This document shows, piece after piece, positions 47,767 to 58,463 of a stretch of 64,000 nucleotides of DNA (positions are counted from its first letter, which is position 1; every line of letters starts with the position of its first letter). Position numbers and translations under genes: made by a program. The stretch is taken from positions 3,105,001 to 3,169,000 of the forward strand of contig PYIU01000005.1 of the NCBI GenBank assembly GCA_003415625.1, read 5' to 3'. The notes under the pieces are model-generated. The model was given only the letters and a program-made list of their open reading frames with translations. It was not told where the DNA came from and made no database searches. The stretch is from Aquanectria penicillioides (lineage: Eukaryota > Ascomycota > Sordariomycetes > Hypocreales > Nectriaceae).

Positions 47767-48009
47767 ACAAGCTTTAGGCCGTGGAGGTGGAGATGTTGGG
47801 GGGACTTGGGCTTCGCAATACAGGGGTGTGTGTTTGTGTGTGTGAGAGAGAGAGAGCTCTGAAGTGAAGTGAGAGGTAAGAGAACTGGTAATGGGATGCG
47901 ATGGGGGTGTCTAAGAGGCGGGGCCATGGCGGGCAACTAGTCTAGCGCATGAAGCTAACACAAGCCCAGCGGTTGCGATTAGATGGAGAGAGCTGGATGT
48001 AAAGGTAGC

Positions 48010-48176
48010 GAGAGAGAGAGAGGGAGAGAGAAGAGAAAGAGAGAAAGAGAGAGAGAGAGAGGGAGAGAGGGAGAGAGGGAGAGAGGGAGAGAGGGAGAGA
48101 GGGAGAGAGGGAGAGAGGGAGAGAGGGAGAGAGGGAGAGAGAGAGAGAAAGAGAGAGAGGGACAAAGAAAGAGAGG
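48010..48176. repeat. GA-rich tract with ~10 copies of an 8-bp unit
   Basis: A purine tract whose centre (about 48060-48140) is an uninterrupted array of GGAGAGAG units, flanked by GA and GAAA variants. It is homopurine on the plus strand. Confidence 0.9.
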
Positions 48177-49528
48177 GATCTCGAATAGAGTAGAGACTGA
48201 CGAAAGTAGAACAGAAAAGAAAAGTGTGTCAGAGGAAGCGAGGGAGCCAACAAGAGCCACAGGACCCAAGACACAAACATCGACAACAAATGCGAGGGAT
48301 AAAAAACAAGCAGCAGAGTGGACCAGATTTGTCCAACCTGACGAAACAGGGATGAAGGGTTGATGGGGAAAAAGTGGACAGGAGGAATAAAAAAAAAAAA
48401 AAAATGAAAATGAAATTAAAAACAAAAGAGAAAAAAGCGAGAAGAGGGAATAAATTTTGATATAAAAAACATGTGCCCATATAAAAAAGAAACGACAAGG
48501 CTTGTGAGAAATCCTCCATGATATTTTTATGGGTCTCATGATGGAGGCGAGCAACCACTGAAGATGAGCGGCCGGGATTGCTCTTCAGAACGCGAAGCGC
48601 CCGGCACGGCAGATAAGGCTGGGGTTCAAAATGGTGGGCGTGGCAGTGGGAGGAGTGGAGCAACGAAAGGCTTCGACAAAATTTAGTGACAGGCGATGGA
48701 TCGAGAGAGCGAGGGAGATGTTTCGTGAGCTATCCTCGTTTTGTTACTGAGCCCGTAGTGGGAAAAGGAAGAGGGCGCAAAAATGACGAATCTGATTTCG
48801 TAGTCGGGATGGCCGGGGTTGGAAGGGGGGGTAGGTAGGTAGGGAGGGAGGGGTTTTGACAAGAAGTGAGCTACATGGCTGCGAGATGTGAGATGTGAAC
48901 GGAGATGTGAACGGAGATGTGAAGATGCGAGAAATGTCACTGGGGAACGAACGAATAGGACAGGGGGGTAGAAGTGATGAGATGTGATGGTGGAACGGCG
49001 GGGATGATGATGGCTTGATGGTTGAATTGAATTGATAGGCATGCCAGAGCGCAATATCCAAACAGACGGACAGCCGTGATAATCAGAGGCAGAATGACAA
49101 GAAGACGAGACAAAAAGGACACCACAGAAAAAGCCAATCTCGGCCAAGGGAGACGGCTAGCACTGACCCGGGCCACAAATCGGCTTGAGCGAGACTGAGA
49201 GACATTCCAGAAGATGGAAGCGTGACGTCTTTCTCAGAGCGAATCCCGGGTCTTTGGGGTTTGGGTTGATGGGTCTTGGGATGATGTCTTGTCTTGTCTT
49301 GTCTTGTTGCCCGACCCAACCGACAAGGGCAGCCATGTCGCCATGGCGTGGTGATGAGACTAAAAAGAATATGCCTGCCTGGCAGTGCCAATGGGGCTTG
49401 CGGGAGCGAGAGGGGACAGGGAACAAGGGATTTAGGGTCTAGAGAACCAAGGAGACAAGGGAGGGGTAAGGCTAGAGGTAGTGTAAGGATAGGGAGGGGA
49501 AGGGTAGGGGGGGGGGGTATAAGCAATG

Positions 49529-49606
49529 AAGAGAGTGAGAGAGTGAGAGAGTGAGAGAGTGAGAGAGTGAGAGTAAGAGGATGAGGGAGTGAGAGTAAGA
49601 GGATGA

Positions 49607-49652
<46 letters not shown>

Positions 49653-49670
49653 AAGACAGAGACACACACA
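49529..49670. repeat. GAGAGT/GA composite microsatellite
   Basis: Repeats of GAGAGTGA, then two copies of a 20-bp GAGTAAGAGGATGAGGGAGT-type unit, then pure GA ending in CA repeats. Confidence 0.85.
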
Positions 49671-51385
49671 TACATGAGAATGTGGAGATGGGCATCAAAA
49701 GAAACAAAAGGCGACATGACTATTGTTGCGACACAACCCAGCCCACTACCCATGGGCAAAAACCACATGGAAACTCAGATTGACCATGTCTCGGCGAGGT
49801 GACACAGCATTGGCCATGCAAGCGACAAGATGAACAAGGGGCTCTGGCTGGATTGGACTGCCGCCATGTGAAGGAGGACCATCACCAGGCAGAAGGCAGA
49901 AGGCACGGGGCGCAAGGCATAATCAACGAGCACGCGGGACACAGCATGGCATGAGATGAAGCTCAATGGAAACGTAGGATTGGGATTGCAATTGGGATTT
50001 GTGACATGAGCGAGGTGAGGACTGACATGGCCTGGAGGACGGGCCAGTAAGCGCAAAAGACGGGGAGGCGTCGGATGCAGCATCAAACGCAAGCTAAACT
50101 AGTCAACGAAAGAGGAACGAACGAGCATTCACATACCCGACGGGGATGAGCAGCGAATAGAGGAGCGGGTTCCTTGCGATTGTATCTGCACCCTTTTGGT
50201 GTCGGTACATCACGACTACAATGTCTGTCTCTCTGCGTGTCTAGATATACGCCATGCTATGGACGGGAGGACCGACGAAGACGAGGAGAACGGATAAGGA
50301 GAGGGGAAAAAAAAAAAGGGGGGGGGGAAGGAGGATTCGAATTAAAAAAAAAAAAAAACAATCAACAGAAACAAAAGGATGTAGTAGCCGCTGAGGCTGA
50401 TCTGATGCATTACTGTCTCGGAACACCAACAAGGTGAGAGAGCATGGCATGGCGAGTGGAACAAGACAAAGAACGAAAAGAAGCGGGAAGCGGCAGCATT
50501 GGCAGCAGAAGAAAGGGCTTCGGCTGGTTCGTTGGCCTTGAGAAGACGAAACGAAACGAAGAAAGCAAGACTGTGGGGGGGGGGGGAAAGAAAACAATTG
50601 GAGAAAAAAGAAAAGAGAAAAAGGAAAATCATGGACACGCAGCCGTGTCAACACAGCCTCCGCCGCAAGAAATACTCCGTACCAACTATATCGCACAAAT
50701 GCAGACGATGGTGCAGCGGTAAAAAGCAGCGAATCCCTGGAGCAGAGGGGAGGGGTCACTAATTCGACAGCCCGGGGGGGGGGGGGGCAATGGGCCGTCT
50801 CCCTCGTTGTCTTGGGGGCTTTAGAAGTCGTACGACACTGGCAGACTGGGCTTCTTCACCGGCCTGGGGGGGAGCCTCTCTATCCAGCAATATTTTTTTT
50901 TTGTTGGTTGTCCTTTGCAATGCGTCCCCATACATTAATTACATGGAGGCCCTCCCGATGGTGGGGATTTCCATCGTCATTGTCATCATGTTCGAGCACG
51001 GTAGGTTGGAAACTAAGGCACCACAGCTGTCTTTGGCGGCTTGTTAGTGGTGGCGATTACGGGTGGGGTGGGAATAGTCTCCTTGGGCGGCTGGATACTT
51101 GGACGCAGCTTGACTCGACTCGACGCGACTCGACTCGGAACGGATCGCGGAGGCGGAGGCGGAGGCGGAGAAATTGCATATTACAGTTCCAAGGCATGCA
51201 CCTTCGGGCCTGTCCGTACATTAGCAGCATTGGCGTCGCTAGTATTCGGATGATGAGACAATGGGACACAATTGAGGGCATGTAAGCAGCGGCACCATCA
51301 TCACACGAGGCACGGCACACAGGGCGACTGCAAGAGCATGAAATAGCGGCGAGGCTAAGAGGATGAGGTCCGGCGTGGCATGGCA

Positions 51386-51450
51386 TGACATGACATGACA
51401 TGACATGACATGGCAAGGCAAGGCAAGGCAAGGCAAGGCAAGGCAAGGCA
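51386..51450. repeat. Adjacent pentanucleotide arrays (TGACA)5 and (AGGCA)7
   Basis: Five TGACA units (51386-51410) pass through one TGGCA into seven AGGCA units (51416-51450). The two arrays differ at two positions per unit, so one may derive from the other. Confidence 0.9.
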
Positions 51451-52241
51451 TGGGGACGGGAGCATTAATCGAGCACGGAGCACGGGGCACGGAGCACGCA
51501 GCAGCGTCTGCCATCGGGAGCCCCTTGGGCCTTGACAGCGGGATGTGATGTGATGTGTGATGTGATAGACGGAGGGATGATGGGATGGGATGGGATGGGA
51601 TGGGATGGGGACGGGGCCAAATGGTGGCACCGGCGTCCATCCACCATCTTGTCCATCACCAAGGATTGCAGGTCAGGTACGCGGTGCAAGGCACAAGGGT
51701 CAGCAGACAAGCTTCAGCAGGCAAGCTGCGAGAAGCTGCCTGTTGGGCAATCAATCGATAGATCAATCCATCAGTCAATCAATCAATCAAGCTCCTCTCT
51801 GAGCCTCTCTCCTCTCCCTTCCCTGCCTCTCTCACACTTCCGTCTCTGGCCAATTGAGGCGTCTGCACCTCGTTTCGTCTTTGGGCTTCTGCTACCGTTG
51901 CGTCGCATACGTCCATTGTATCGTGCATCACATCACATCACCCATGTATCGTCATATTTCTCTTTCTTCGTCAATTCATCCTCAGGGTTCCATCAATCCT
52001 CCTTCTCCGCACTCGACGTGGTGGCACGAAAGCTACCCTTGTCAGCCTTGGAGCGAGGACGTTTTGGCTTTGGGGTTGTTCAGCATTGCCTTTCTGGGTA
52101 AAAGACGAAAAAAAACCATGTTCGGGGTCTTCCACATCCAGTACTCTGCACTGTTTGTCTGTCCATCTCTCTCTTTGTAACCCCTCCCCATGATGAGCCT
52201 GGTTCTTGGCGCAGCCTCCAATCGAATTCGAATACCGTCCC

Positions 52242-52321
52242 CTGCTCAGGTCTGCTCAGGTCTGCTCTGGCCTGCTCTGGCCTGCTCTGGCCTGCTCTGA
52301 CCTGCTCTGACCTGCTCTGAC
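52242..52321. repeat. 10-bp tandem repeat, 8 units
   Basis: Eight head-to-tail 10-mers on the CTGCTC core: two ending AGGT, three ending TGGC and three ending TGAC. The ordered blocks of variants show stepwise unit duplication. Confidence 0.9.
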
Positions 52322-53211
52322 CACCTGCTCTTGGCTCGGTCGATCCATCCATCCATCCACACCTCTTTAGCACCGGTACTAGGGGATTCACGTCGGGTGG
52401 GAATAGCTATCGATTGGAAGCAAGCTTCGTGCCCCCATGTCCGGCTGCCGACGAACCAACGCCTCGTCCGCGCTTCACCCGCTTAGCCGTTCGCCTCTCC
52501 GCATCGCTTCCTGGGCCCGGGTCAGCGCCACCGCCGGCCTTGGGCCGTCCAATGCGCTTTGTCGATCCGCATTGTCGTTTGCCTAATCTGCTCGCCGGAC
52601 CGGGGGGGGTTCACTGCCAGTCTCCGGACCGGGCATAGGTGCAACCAACTGGCTGTGTTGAACTGGGCTGGGCTGGGACTTGGGACTGGGCTGGGACTGG
52701 GGCTGTTGCTATTGTGCCGCCTCTATTGTTGAGTTGGGCTGGGCTGAGGTCGACGACCTTGGGAAAATGCCTCGTGTGTATTTTTCTGCTCCGTATGCGC
52801 CCTTCTTTCCGTTTACCCTTGCTATCTATTATGCGTAACCTCATGTCATGTATGTACTCTACCGAAAACGCACGCCGTGTGACGCGCCCACCCGTGCCGC
52901 CAGAGTTTCTTTATGGCTGAAAAGTGCCCGGTCCTCACCGGTCAGCATGATCAGCTCGGCACGCAGCAGTAGTATAATGGGTCCCTTCCTGGGATCGTAC
53001 CCGGGGATTCCTGGGCTTCCTCTCACATGACGGGCGGTCAAAGTTATAAAAAAACATTATTCTCTCTTATAATTTTCCTGCATCAAGATGGAGAAGGTCC
53101 CGTCCCGTCCCGTGGGTTGAGTCGTGGTCGTTTGTCAGCCCGAGTTGGAAGTAAAATAGAACAAAAAGACAAGAAAAGAAAAGGAAAATAACTAATTATT
53201 AAAGGTCACCG

Positions 53212-53233
53212 AAAAAAAAAAAAAAAAAAAAAA
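53212..53233. repeat. Poly-A tract (22 A)
   Basis: Uninterrupted A run. Confidence 0.85.
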
Positions 53234-55170
53234 GCCGTTGGAAAAACGAACGTCAAGACTCCTCCCACCACTGCTCTTCCCGATCGCGTAGGGTTGAACC
53301 TTGATCTCAGGCCGTCTTCAATACGCGTGGGTGCTGACCGGCGTGGACGAGAGACATGACGCAAATACGCGGCTGCATCCCCGTGCATACATGCAGTGAC
53401 CCTGGGCCCTGGGTCCCGGGATGTCTCTGTCAGTGCAGGCAGACTACAGCACTCTTATCCGTATGTAGGTATGTAGGTAGGCATGAACAGGCTAGTGCCA
53501 ATGCACAGTTACAGTCAACAGGTTCCAGATTGCAAGCTACCGACAGGGCCCCTGTCAGATGCAACAGGTACTTCACAGCTTCCCCTCCCTTCGCACGCTT
53601 GGTGCCACCCACAGCCATGAGTACGGATATTACAGGTGGCTTCATGTTGCTTGCCCAGAGTGTTCGATATTTGACGCCGAGGCCAAGGTTATTGAAGCTG
53701 CCAAATCCCCGCGCCGCGTCTCCCCGATAGTCTCTTGCCCATTCATTCTCCATCCGTCGACCCAGCAAGCCTCGGCTCTCCTCTCGGTCGGTGGCATGAG
53801 CCCCATGTCCGCGCCGCCGGACCGTTCGGAGGTGGACTTTCACCCCATCCCATCCTGTCCAAGGCATCAAGCAGCCCAGTAGCTGTCGGTTCCGCAGCTG
53901 TTGCAAAGAATGGCCCAAGGAGGCTGCGCCGCCCAATGGCCGGCTCCTGGCCTGCCCCAAGCAGAGGTCCGCTTACCGATGGTCTGGCTCCGAGAAGACC
54001 TGTTGGTTCATGAGTCCTTGGAGCCCTGGTCACTCCCTGATCCATGGCCTCGGACTCCACGGCCGCGGCGGCACGGCGGGCGTGGGGTGGTGGGCCTACG
54101 GAGTAGGTACGTACTGGCACTCTCCGTTCTTCACACCCAGTGTGTGTGCTGGTGGTGCTGCCCCATTCCTCATGCCCCATGGCCCCCATGCCCATGATAG
54201 CCACGCTCACGCCCATGTCCACCATAGCCGCCCACGAGGAGACACCACACGCGCACATCCGCTCAGGCTCACCACACGCCTGGGGGGATGGATCTGTTTT
54301 CTTCACCATTTCAACCCAGACTATGACGTTTTTTTTAATTTTTAATTTTTTATTTTTTTTTAGCTTTCTATTCTGCTCTGCTAGCTCGTCTTGGGACCCC
54401 GTCACCGGTGGAATTGGAAGAGGGGAAAGGACCAGGGTTGCTTCGAATCAGGAAAAAGGAAAAAGCCACCCTGATCTGTCTCGGAGGGAGTGACGTGGAA
54501 GATCCCAGCCCTATCGCCTCGCTCATCGTGGACACGATGCCCGGCTTCTAGGGTTTTTGAAGCCCCCCCCCCGGCTCCCTGCGCACTAGATCTTCTTCTG
54601 CTTGTTTTAGTACGGCGAATAGCGGGCACAAGCAGCAGCTAAAACGGCGACTCGGCTCACCCTGGTGCATGCCTGCCTAAGTGCTTTTGGAGGGGCATGA
54701 AATCTGGGGTCTTACAGAGCGTGAGGGTAAATAAAAGAAAAGAAAAGAAAATAAAATGAAATGAAATGAAATATAAGGAAATAAAAAAAAAGGAAAAGGA
54801 AGCGGAAAAGGAAAAATATGGAGATAGGAAAAGAAAGACACACACAGAGAGAGACTCAGGAATGTAAGTTTGTTGGGATATGCCTGTGACGGGTGTGTCA
54901 GGTTGGGCAGCTGTGCTCTCCTAGCTGTGACTTGATTGATTGATGCGACGACTGACTGGTCGTTTTCCTGTCTCGCAAGTCTCTGGCCATCGGGAAAATG
55001 AGGACGGCTGAACCGCCTCGGTGGGATCCGAGCCTTGCCCTCGCACCTCACACCTCAACACTGTCTGCATTTCCGCATCGGGACGTATTGCCCGGCCGTT
55101 GCGGAGGCCCCGGACAAGGTGAGGTGAGTGGAGATTTCTTACTCAAAGATGGATGTCGTTTTTCACAGCT

Positions 55171-55172
<2 letters not shown>

Positions 55173-55203
<31 letters not shown>
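55173..55203. repeat. Poly-T tract (31 T)
   Basis: Uninterrupted T run, the longest A/T homopolymer in the window. Confidence 0.85.
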
Positions 55204-55204
<1 letters not shown>

Positions 55205-55539
55205 AGTAGTCTCTTATTTTAACCTATGGAGAGGGAGGGAAGGACCCTGGAATTGGATCTAATATCAGGGAGACTTCAACAAGAAGATGAATGGACACTG
55301 GGGTGAGTTTTATGGACAAGGTAGCAAGGCACACACCGTAGTTTGGCTGTGTCACGAATAGGTGCACGCGCTGCGCATATGGCTAATGTACTCCTCCTCC
55401 GTAGCAGCTATAGCAGCGGTAGGTAGACAATTCTTGATTGATTGACTGGCTACTTGCTTTCTGGCTTGCTGCGTCGACATTTTTGCCGCCGCTCCACAGC
55501 CTCGAGGGCGGGTCACGCTTGTCTTTCCGTTTGAGAGTG

Positions 55540-55580
<41 letters not shown>

Positions 55581-56242
55581 CAGACAGAAAGAGGCAGACA
55601 TTGAACAGAGGCGCCTCTTCGGAACAGCGGCGGCCACAGTTCGGCGCCTCTGGGTTGGAAGGGGGGCTCACGGCCCAAGCGTTCATGGCCGAGCTGGCGT
55701 CTGGTGTCGTTGGCGTCGTTTTTTTCTTCTTCTTTCTTTCTCTCCTTTCGCGTCTGGAACTGTCGCCCGGGCGTCAACTGCTAAAGCTGCGACTGCGACT
55801 GGACGGCTGCGAGGAAGCTGGAGAGACGGACTCAACGCCACCGCAGGTGGGAGTGTGGACGGTGGGCGGCCGCTCCTTGGGGTCGGGTCGAGACGAAAGA
55901 CGACGGAGACGGACGACGGACGACGGACGACGACGACACCAGCGTGCCTCAGCGCCAGTGCCGGCGCCAGTGGCAAGGACAGCTCCCAGCGCCCGGCCGG
56001 GTAAGGCACGCCAAAACGAGGGGAGGCTCCGCTGGCCGATGCCAGACTCGCAGCAGAGCAGGAGACACGTCCAACGGAGATGCAGCCGCCAGTAACTAGG
56101 TACTGCACTGCATACATACCTAGGTAGGTAGGTAGGTAGGTACCTAAATTTATGTACCTAGTAGGTAACCTACGGTATGCGCATGGGTCGTGCAGGGAAG
56201 AAGCCGCATCAGCATGGACGGGAAGAGATGCAGAGACATGGA

Positions 56243-56343
56243 GCAGCCACAGCCACAGACACAGACACAGACACAGACACAGACATAGACACAGACATAG
56301 ACACAGACACAGACCTAGAAACAGAACTAGATACAGACACACA
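56243..56343. repeat. (CAGACA)n array
   Basis: Hexanucleotide CAGACA repeats with CATAGA and CAGCCA variants, about 16 units. Confidence 0.85.
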
Positions 56344-56664
56344 GGCGCGCGCCCAGAGTCAAAAATGAAGCAACGCAGCGAATGGGGACATGGGTGGCCT
56401 CGGACGTTACAGAATCAAACCGCCAGTGGGCAACGCCGCTTAATGGGTGGATCTCCACAAGCCGTCCAATCCCTGTGGCAAACACAAGGTCTTGGTCAAG
56501 TGCAAGTTTCGATTCTTGGTCTGTTTGTCCGTTCGTCTGTCTGTCTGGTTGGCTGTCTCTCACTTTTCCTTTCAACTTCTTTCTCTCTCCCTCTCTCTCG
56601 CTCTTTTTGAGTCTCTCTCATATAAGTGCCCATTACCGCTTACAGAGATCCATCCATACACCCA

Positions 56665-56693
56665 CCCCCCCCCCCCCCCCCCCCCCCCCCCCC
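56665..56693. repeat. Poly-C tract (29 C)
   Basis: Uninterrupted C run following CACCCA. The exact length should not be trusted. Confidence 0.8.
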
Positions 56694-56757
56694 TTCTCCC
56701 TTACCCTCCCTTGTCTTTCTCCGCCTCTCCCTCGCTCTCCCTCCTCCTCTTCAACAC

Positions 56758-56842
56758 CAATGCCAATGCCAGCCAATGCCAATGCCAATGCTAATGCCAA
56801 TGCTAATGCCAATGCTAATGCCAATGCTAATGCCAATGCCAG
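56758..56842. repeat. 6/12-bp AATGCC/AATGCT array
   Basis: AATGCY hexamers in which C and T alternate at the last base over the centre, making a 12-bp higher-order unit repeated about four times. Confidence 0.9.
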
Positions 56843-57051
56843 CGCCGAGTACCAAGTACCAATCCGAAACGGGGCTACAATGACGGGGATGACCGTTTTG
56901 CCACGGTCCCTTGTGCACCTTGATTGACATGTTGACATGAACAGTGGGGGTGGAGGGGTGGTTTAGCTTGCATGCCAAAGCCGCGCGCGCCCAATCTGCG
57001 ACGATATTTCTGCTCATGGTGTTGGTGGTGCTGCTGGTAGCTTGTTTGCAT

Positions 57052-57110
57052 TTGTGTGTGTGTGTGTGTGTGTGTGTTGTGTGTGTGTGATGTGTGATGT
57101 GTGATGTGTG
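57052..57110. repeat. (TG)n microsatellite
   Basis: TG dinucleotides interrupted by TT and GATG, grading into TGTGATG units. Confidence 0.85.
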
Positions 57111-57571
57111 GTTGATGAGGCTGCGTGATATTGGTGATGGGGCAAAACGTCTGCATAGCATTGCGTTGCTTTTTCTCCTTCTCTATCCTACACACACTTT
57201 CATTCTCTCGTTTTATTTTCTTATTCCTGTACCTGATCCGACATGGGGCTGGGAGGGCGGCCGGGGCTGACCTTTCACGTTATCGTACCTTACCTTACCC
57301 TACCATTCCTGGCCTTGTCGTGCCTTGTCGTGCCTTGCCCTGCATCGTGGCGCCCCCATCATGCACCCCCGTCCCGCAACCATCTCGTCGGACGTGGAGG
57401 GTGGAGGTCTTGTTCGACTCCTCGGCATCCACGACGTCTACTGGCCAAGCCGAGACTGTTCGAAATCCATCCCGAGGGCGTGGAGCTTTACACACTTTAC
57501 CGATACACACTTGGGTGTGTGTTAGTCTTGCTTTGCCTTCGGGAGCAAGAAACCAACGTGGACAAGGCCCA

Positions 57572-57575
<4 letters not shown>

Positions 57576-57620
<45 letters not shown>
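57576..57620. repeat. (TC)n microsatellite
   Basis: About 22 uninterrupted TC units; an (AC)n tract follows at 57664-57686. Confidence 0.9.
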
Positions 57621-57623
<3 letters not shown>

Positions 57624-58051
57624 ATTCGTTTCCTTTTTTCTTTCCCTTTCCCTTTACAGCCTCCACACACACACACACACACACACCCTCCCTTACCTTC
57701 CTTTTGCCCCCCTCCACTTCTCTCCTCCTCACACCCTCATCCTCTTCCTGCTGCTCCCTCATCCTCCACCCCCCTTCGCGTGCCGACCCAGACATCGATC
57801 CGCGTGGGCAAGGTTGATTCAGGGCTTGGAATGCTAGCAATCAAGGAGGGGGGCCCCGGGAGTAAACGCTGACCTTCGAGATGTGACTCGAGGCAAAGAA
57901 AAAAAAAAACGACACCACAACTGGGAGGGGGGTGTAAGTGGTGGTAGCGCCGCAGAATCCCTCATGTATCGAGAGTAGCGTCGTGTAGTCTGTTTGTTAT
58001 CTAGAACCGAGTACGAGTCACAAGAGAAACTGGAGTCTCCGGAGTCGAAGC

Positions 58052-58071
58052 CATGTCATGTCATGTCATGT
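58052..58071. repeat. (CATGT)4 microsatellite
   Basis: Four CATGT units, the complement-phase equivalent of the TGACA array at 51386. Confidence 0.85.
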
Positions 58072-58133
58072 CTGGCCAGCTCATGTTCGGTTCGGTCCCG
58101 TCCCGGGAGCCAGGTTCCCTCCTGGTTCCCTCT

Positions 58134-58140
58134 TATAAAA
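58134..58140 (+). promoter_or_regulatory. TATA box of the P450 gene
   Basis: TATAAAA about 325 bp before the ATG at 58464, implying a leader of roughly 290 nt. Confidence 0.45.
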
Positions 58141-58168
58141 CGATGATCCCCGTTCGTTTGCTCCCACG

Positions 58169-58354
58169 ATGATGCTTGATGCATTGCAGATCAACATACT
58201 TGTCCGGCAGTTGCTTGTGGGTAATATCCTCTCAGGCCACTTGCTTTCTTTTGACCTCTTGTCAGGGTTTCTAATTCTGTTACTTCCTCATCGTCCTTGT
58301 CCTTGTTCATATTCCCTCCTCCTACTCCTCCTACTCCTCATCCTCCACTTTTAA
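58169..58354 (+). other. Possible upstream ORF in the P450 leader
   Basis: A 61-codon Leu-rich frame starting ATGATG, between the TATA box and the P450 ATG, ending about 110 nt before it. If the leader is as long as the TATA position suggests, this would precede the main frame. No family is recognised. Confidence 0.25.
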
Positions 58355-58463
58355 AACAAGACTCTCCCCGTCCCCGTCCCCGTCCCCCTCCCTCAACCTC
58401 TCTCCCCTGCCTGCTCCGTTCAACTTCTAGAGAGGAATTGGACTCAAGACTGACCATATCATC

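Larger units (their letters stand above)
47748..58071. repeat. Microsatellite- and homopolymer-dense gene desert
   Basis: About 10.3 kb holding more than 25 simple-sequence tracts and no supported gene: homopolymers of G, C, A and T, GA, TC, TG and AC dinucleotides, and 5-, 6-, 8-, 10- and 12-bp units. Plus-strand purine tracts dominate on the left (48-50.6 kb), and pyrimidine tracts on the right (56.5-58.4 kb). All long open frames here are repeat-driven (poly-Ser/Leu, Arg/Glu and similar). Confidence 0.8.

Noticed and set aside
47979..48554. Long Ser/Leu/Pro and Arg/Glu open frames
   Set aside because: They are produced by the GA/TC microsatellite, which is open in several frames on both strands.
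52960..53010. A tRNA-like AGTAGTATAATGGG stretch
   Set aside because: It resembles an internal A box, but no B box (GGTTCRANYCC), no 7-bp acceptor stem and no normal anticodon arm follow.
53743..54405. A 220-codon minus-strand frame
   Set aside because: Its composition follows local GC-rich and A-run sequence; no domain and no coherent start context.
47748..58071. CRISPR-like or centromeric repeat array
   Set aside because: The repeats are simple microsatellites without spacers, and the organism is a fungus; there is no AT-rich satellite typical of a centromere.
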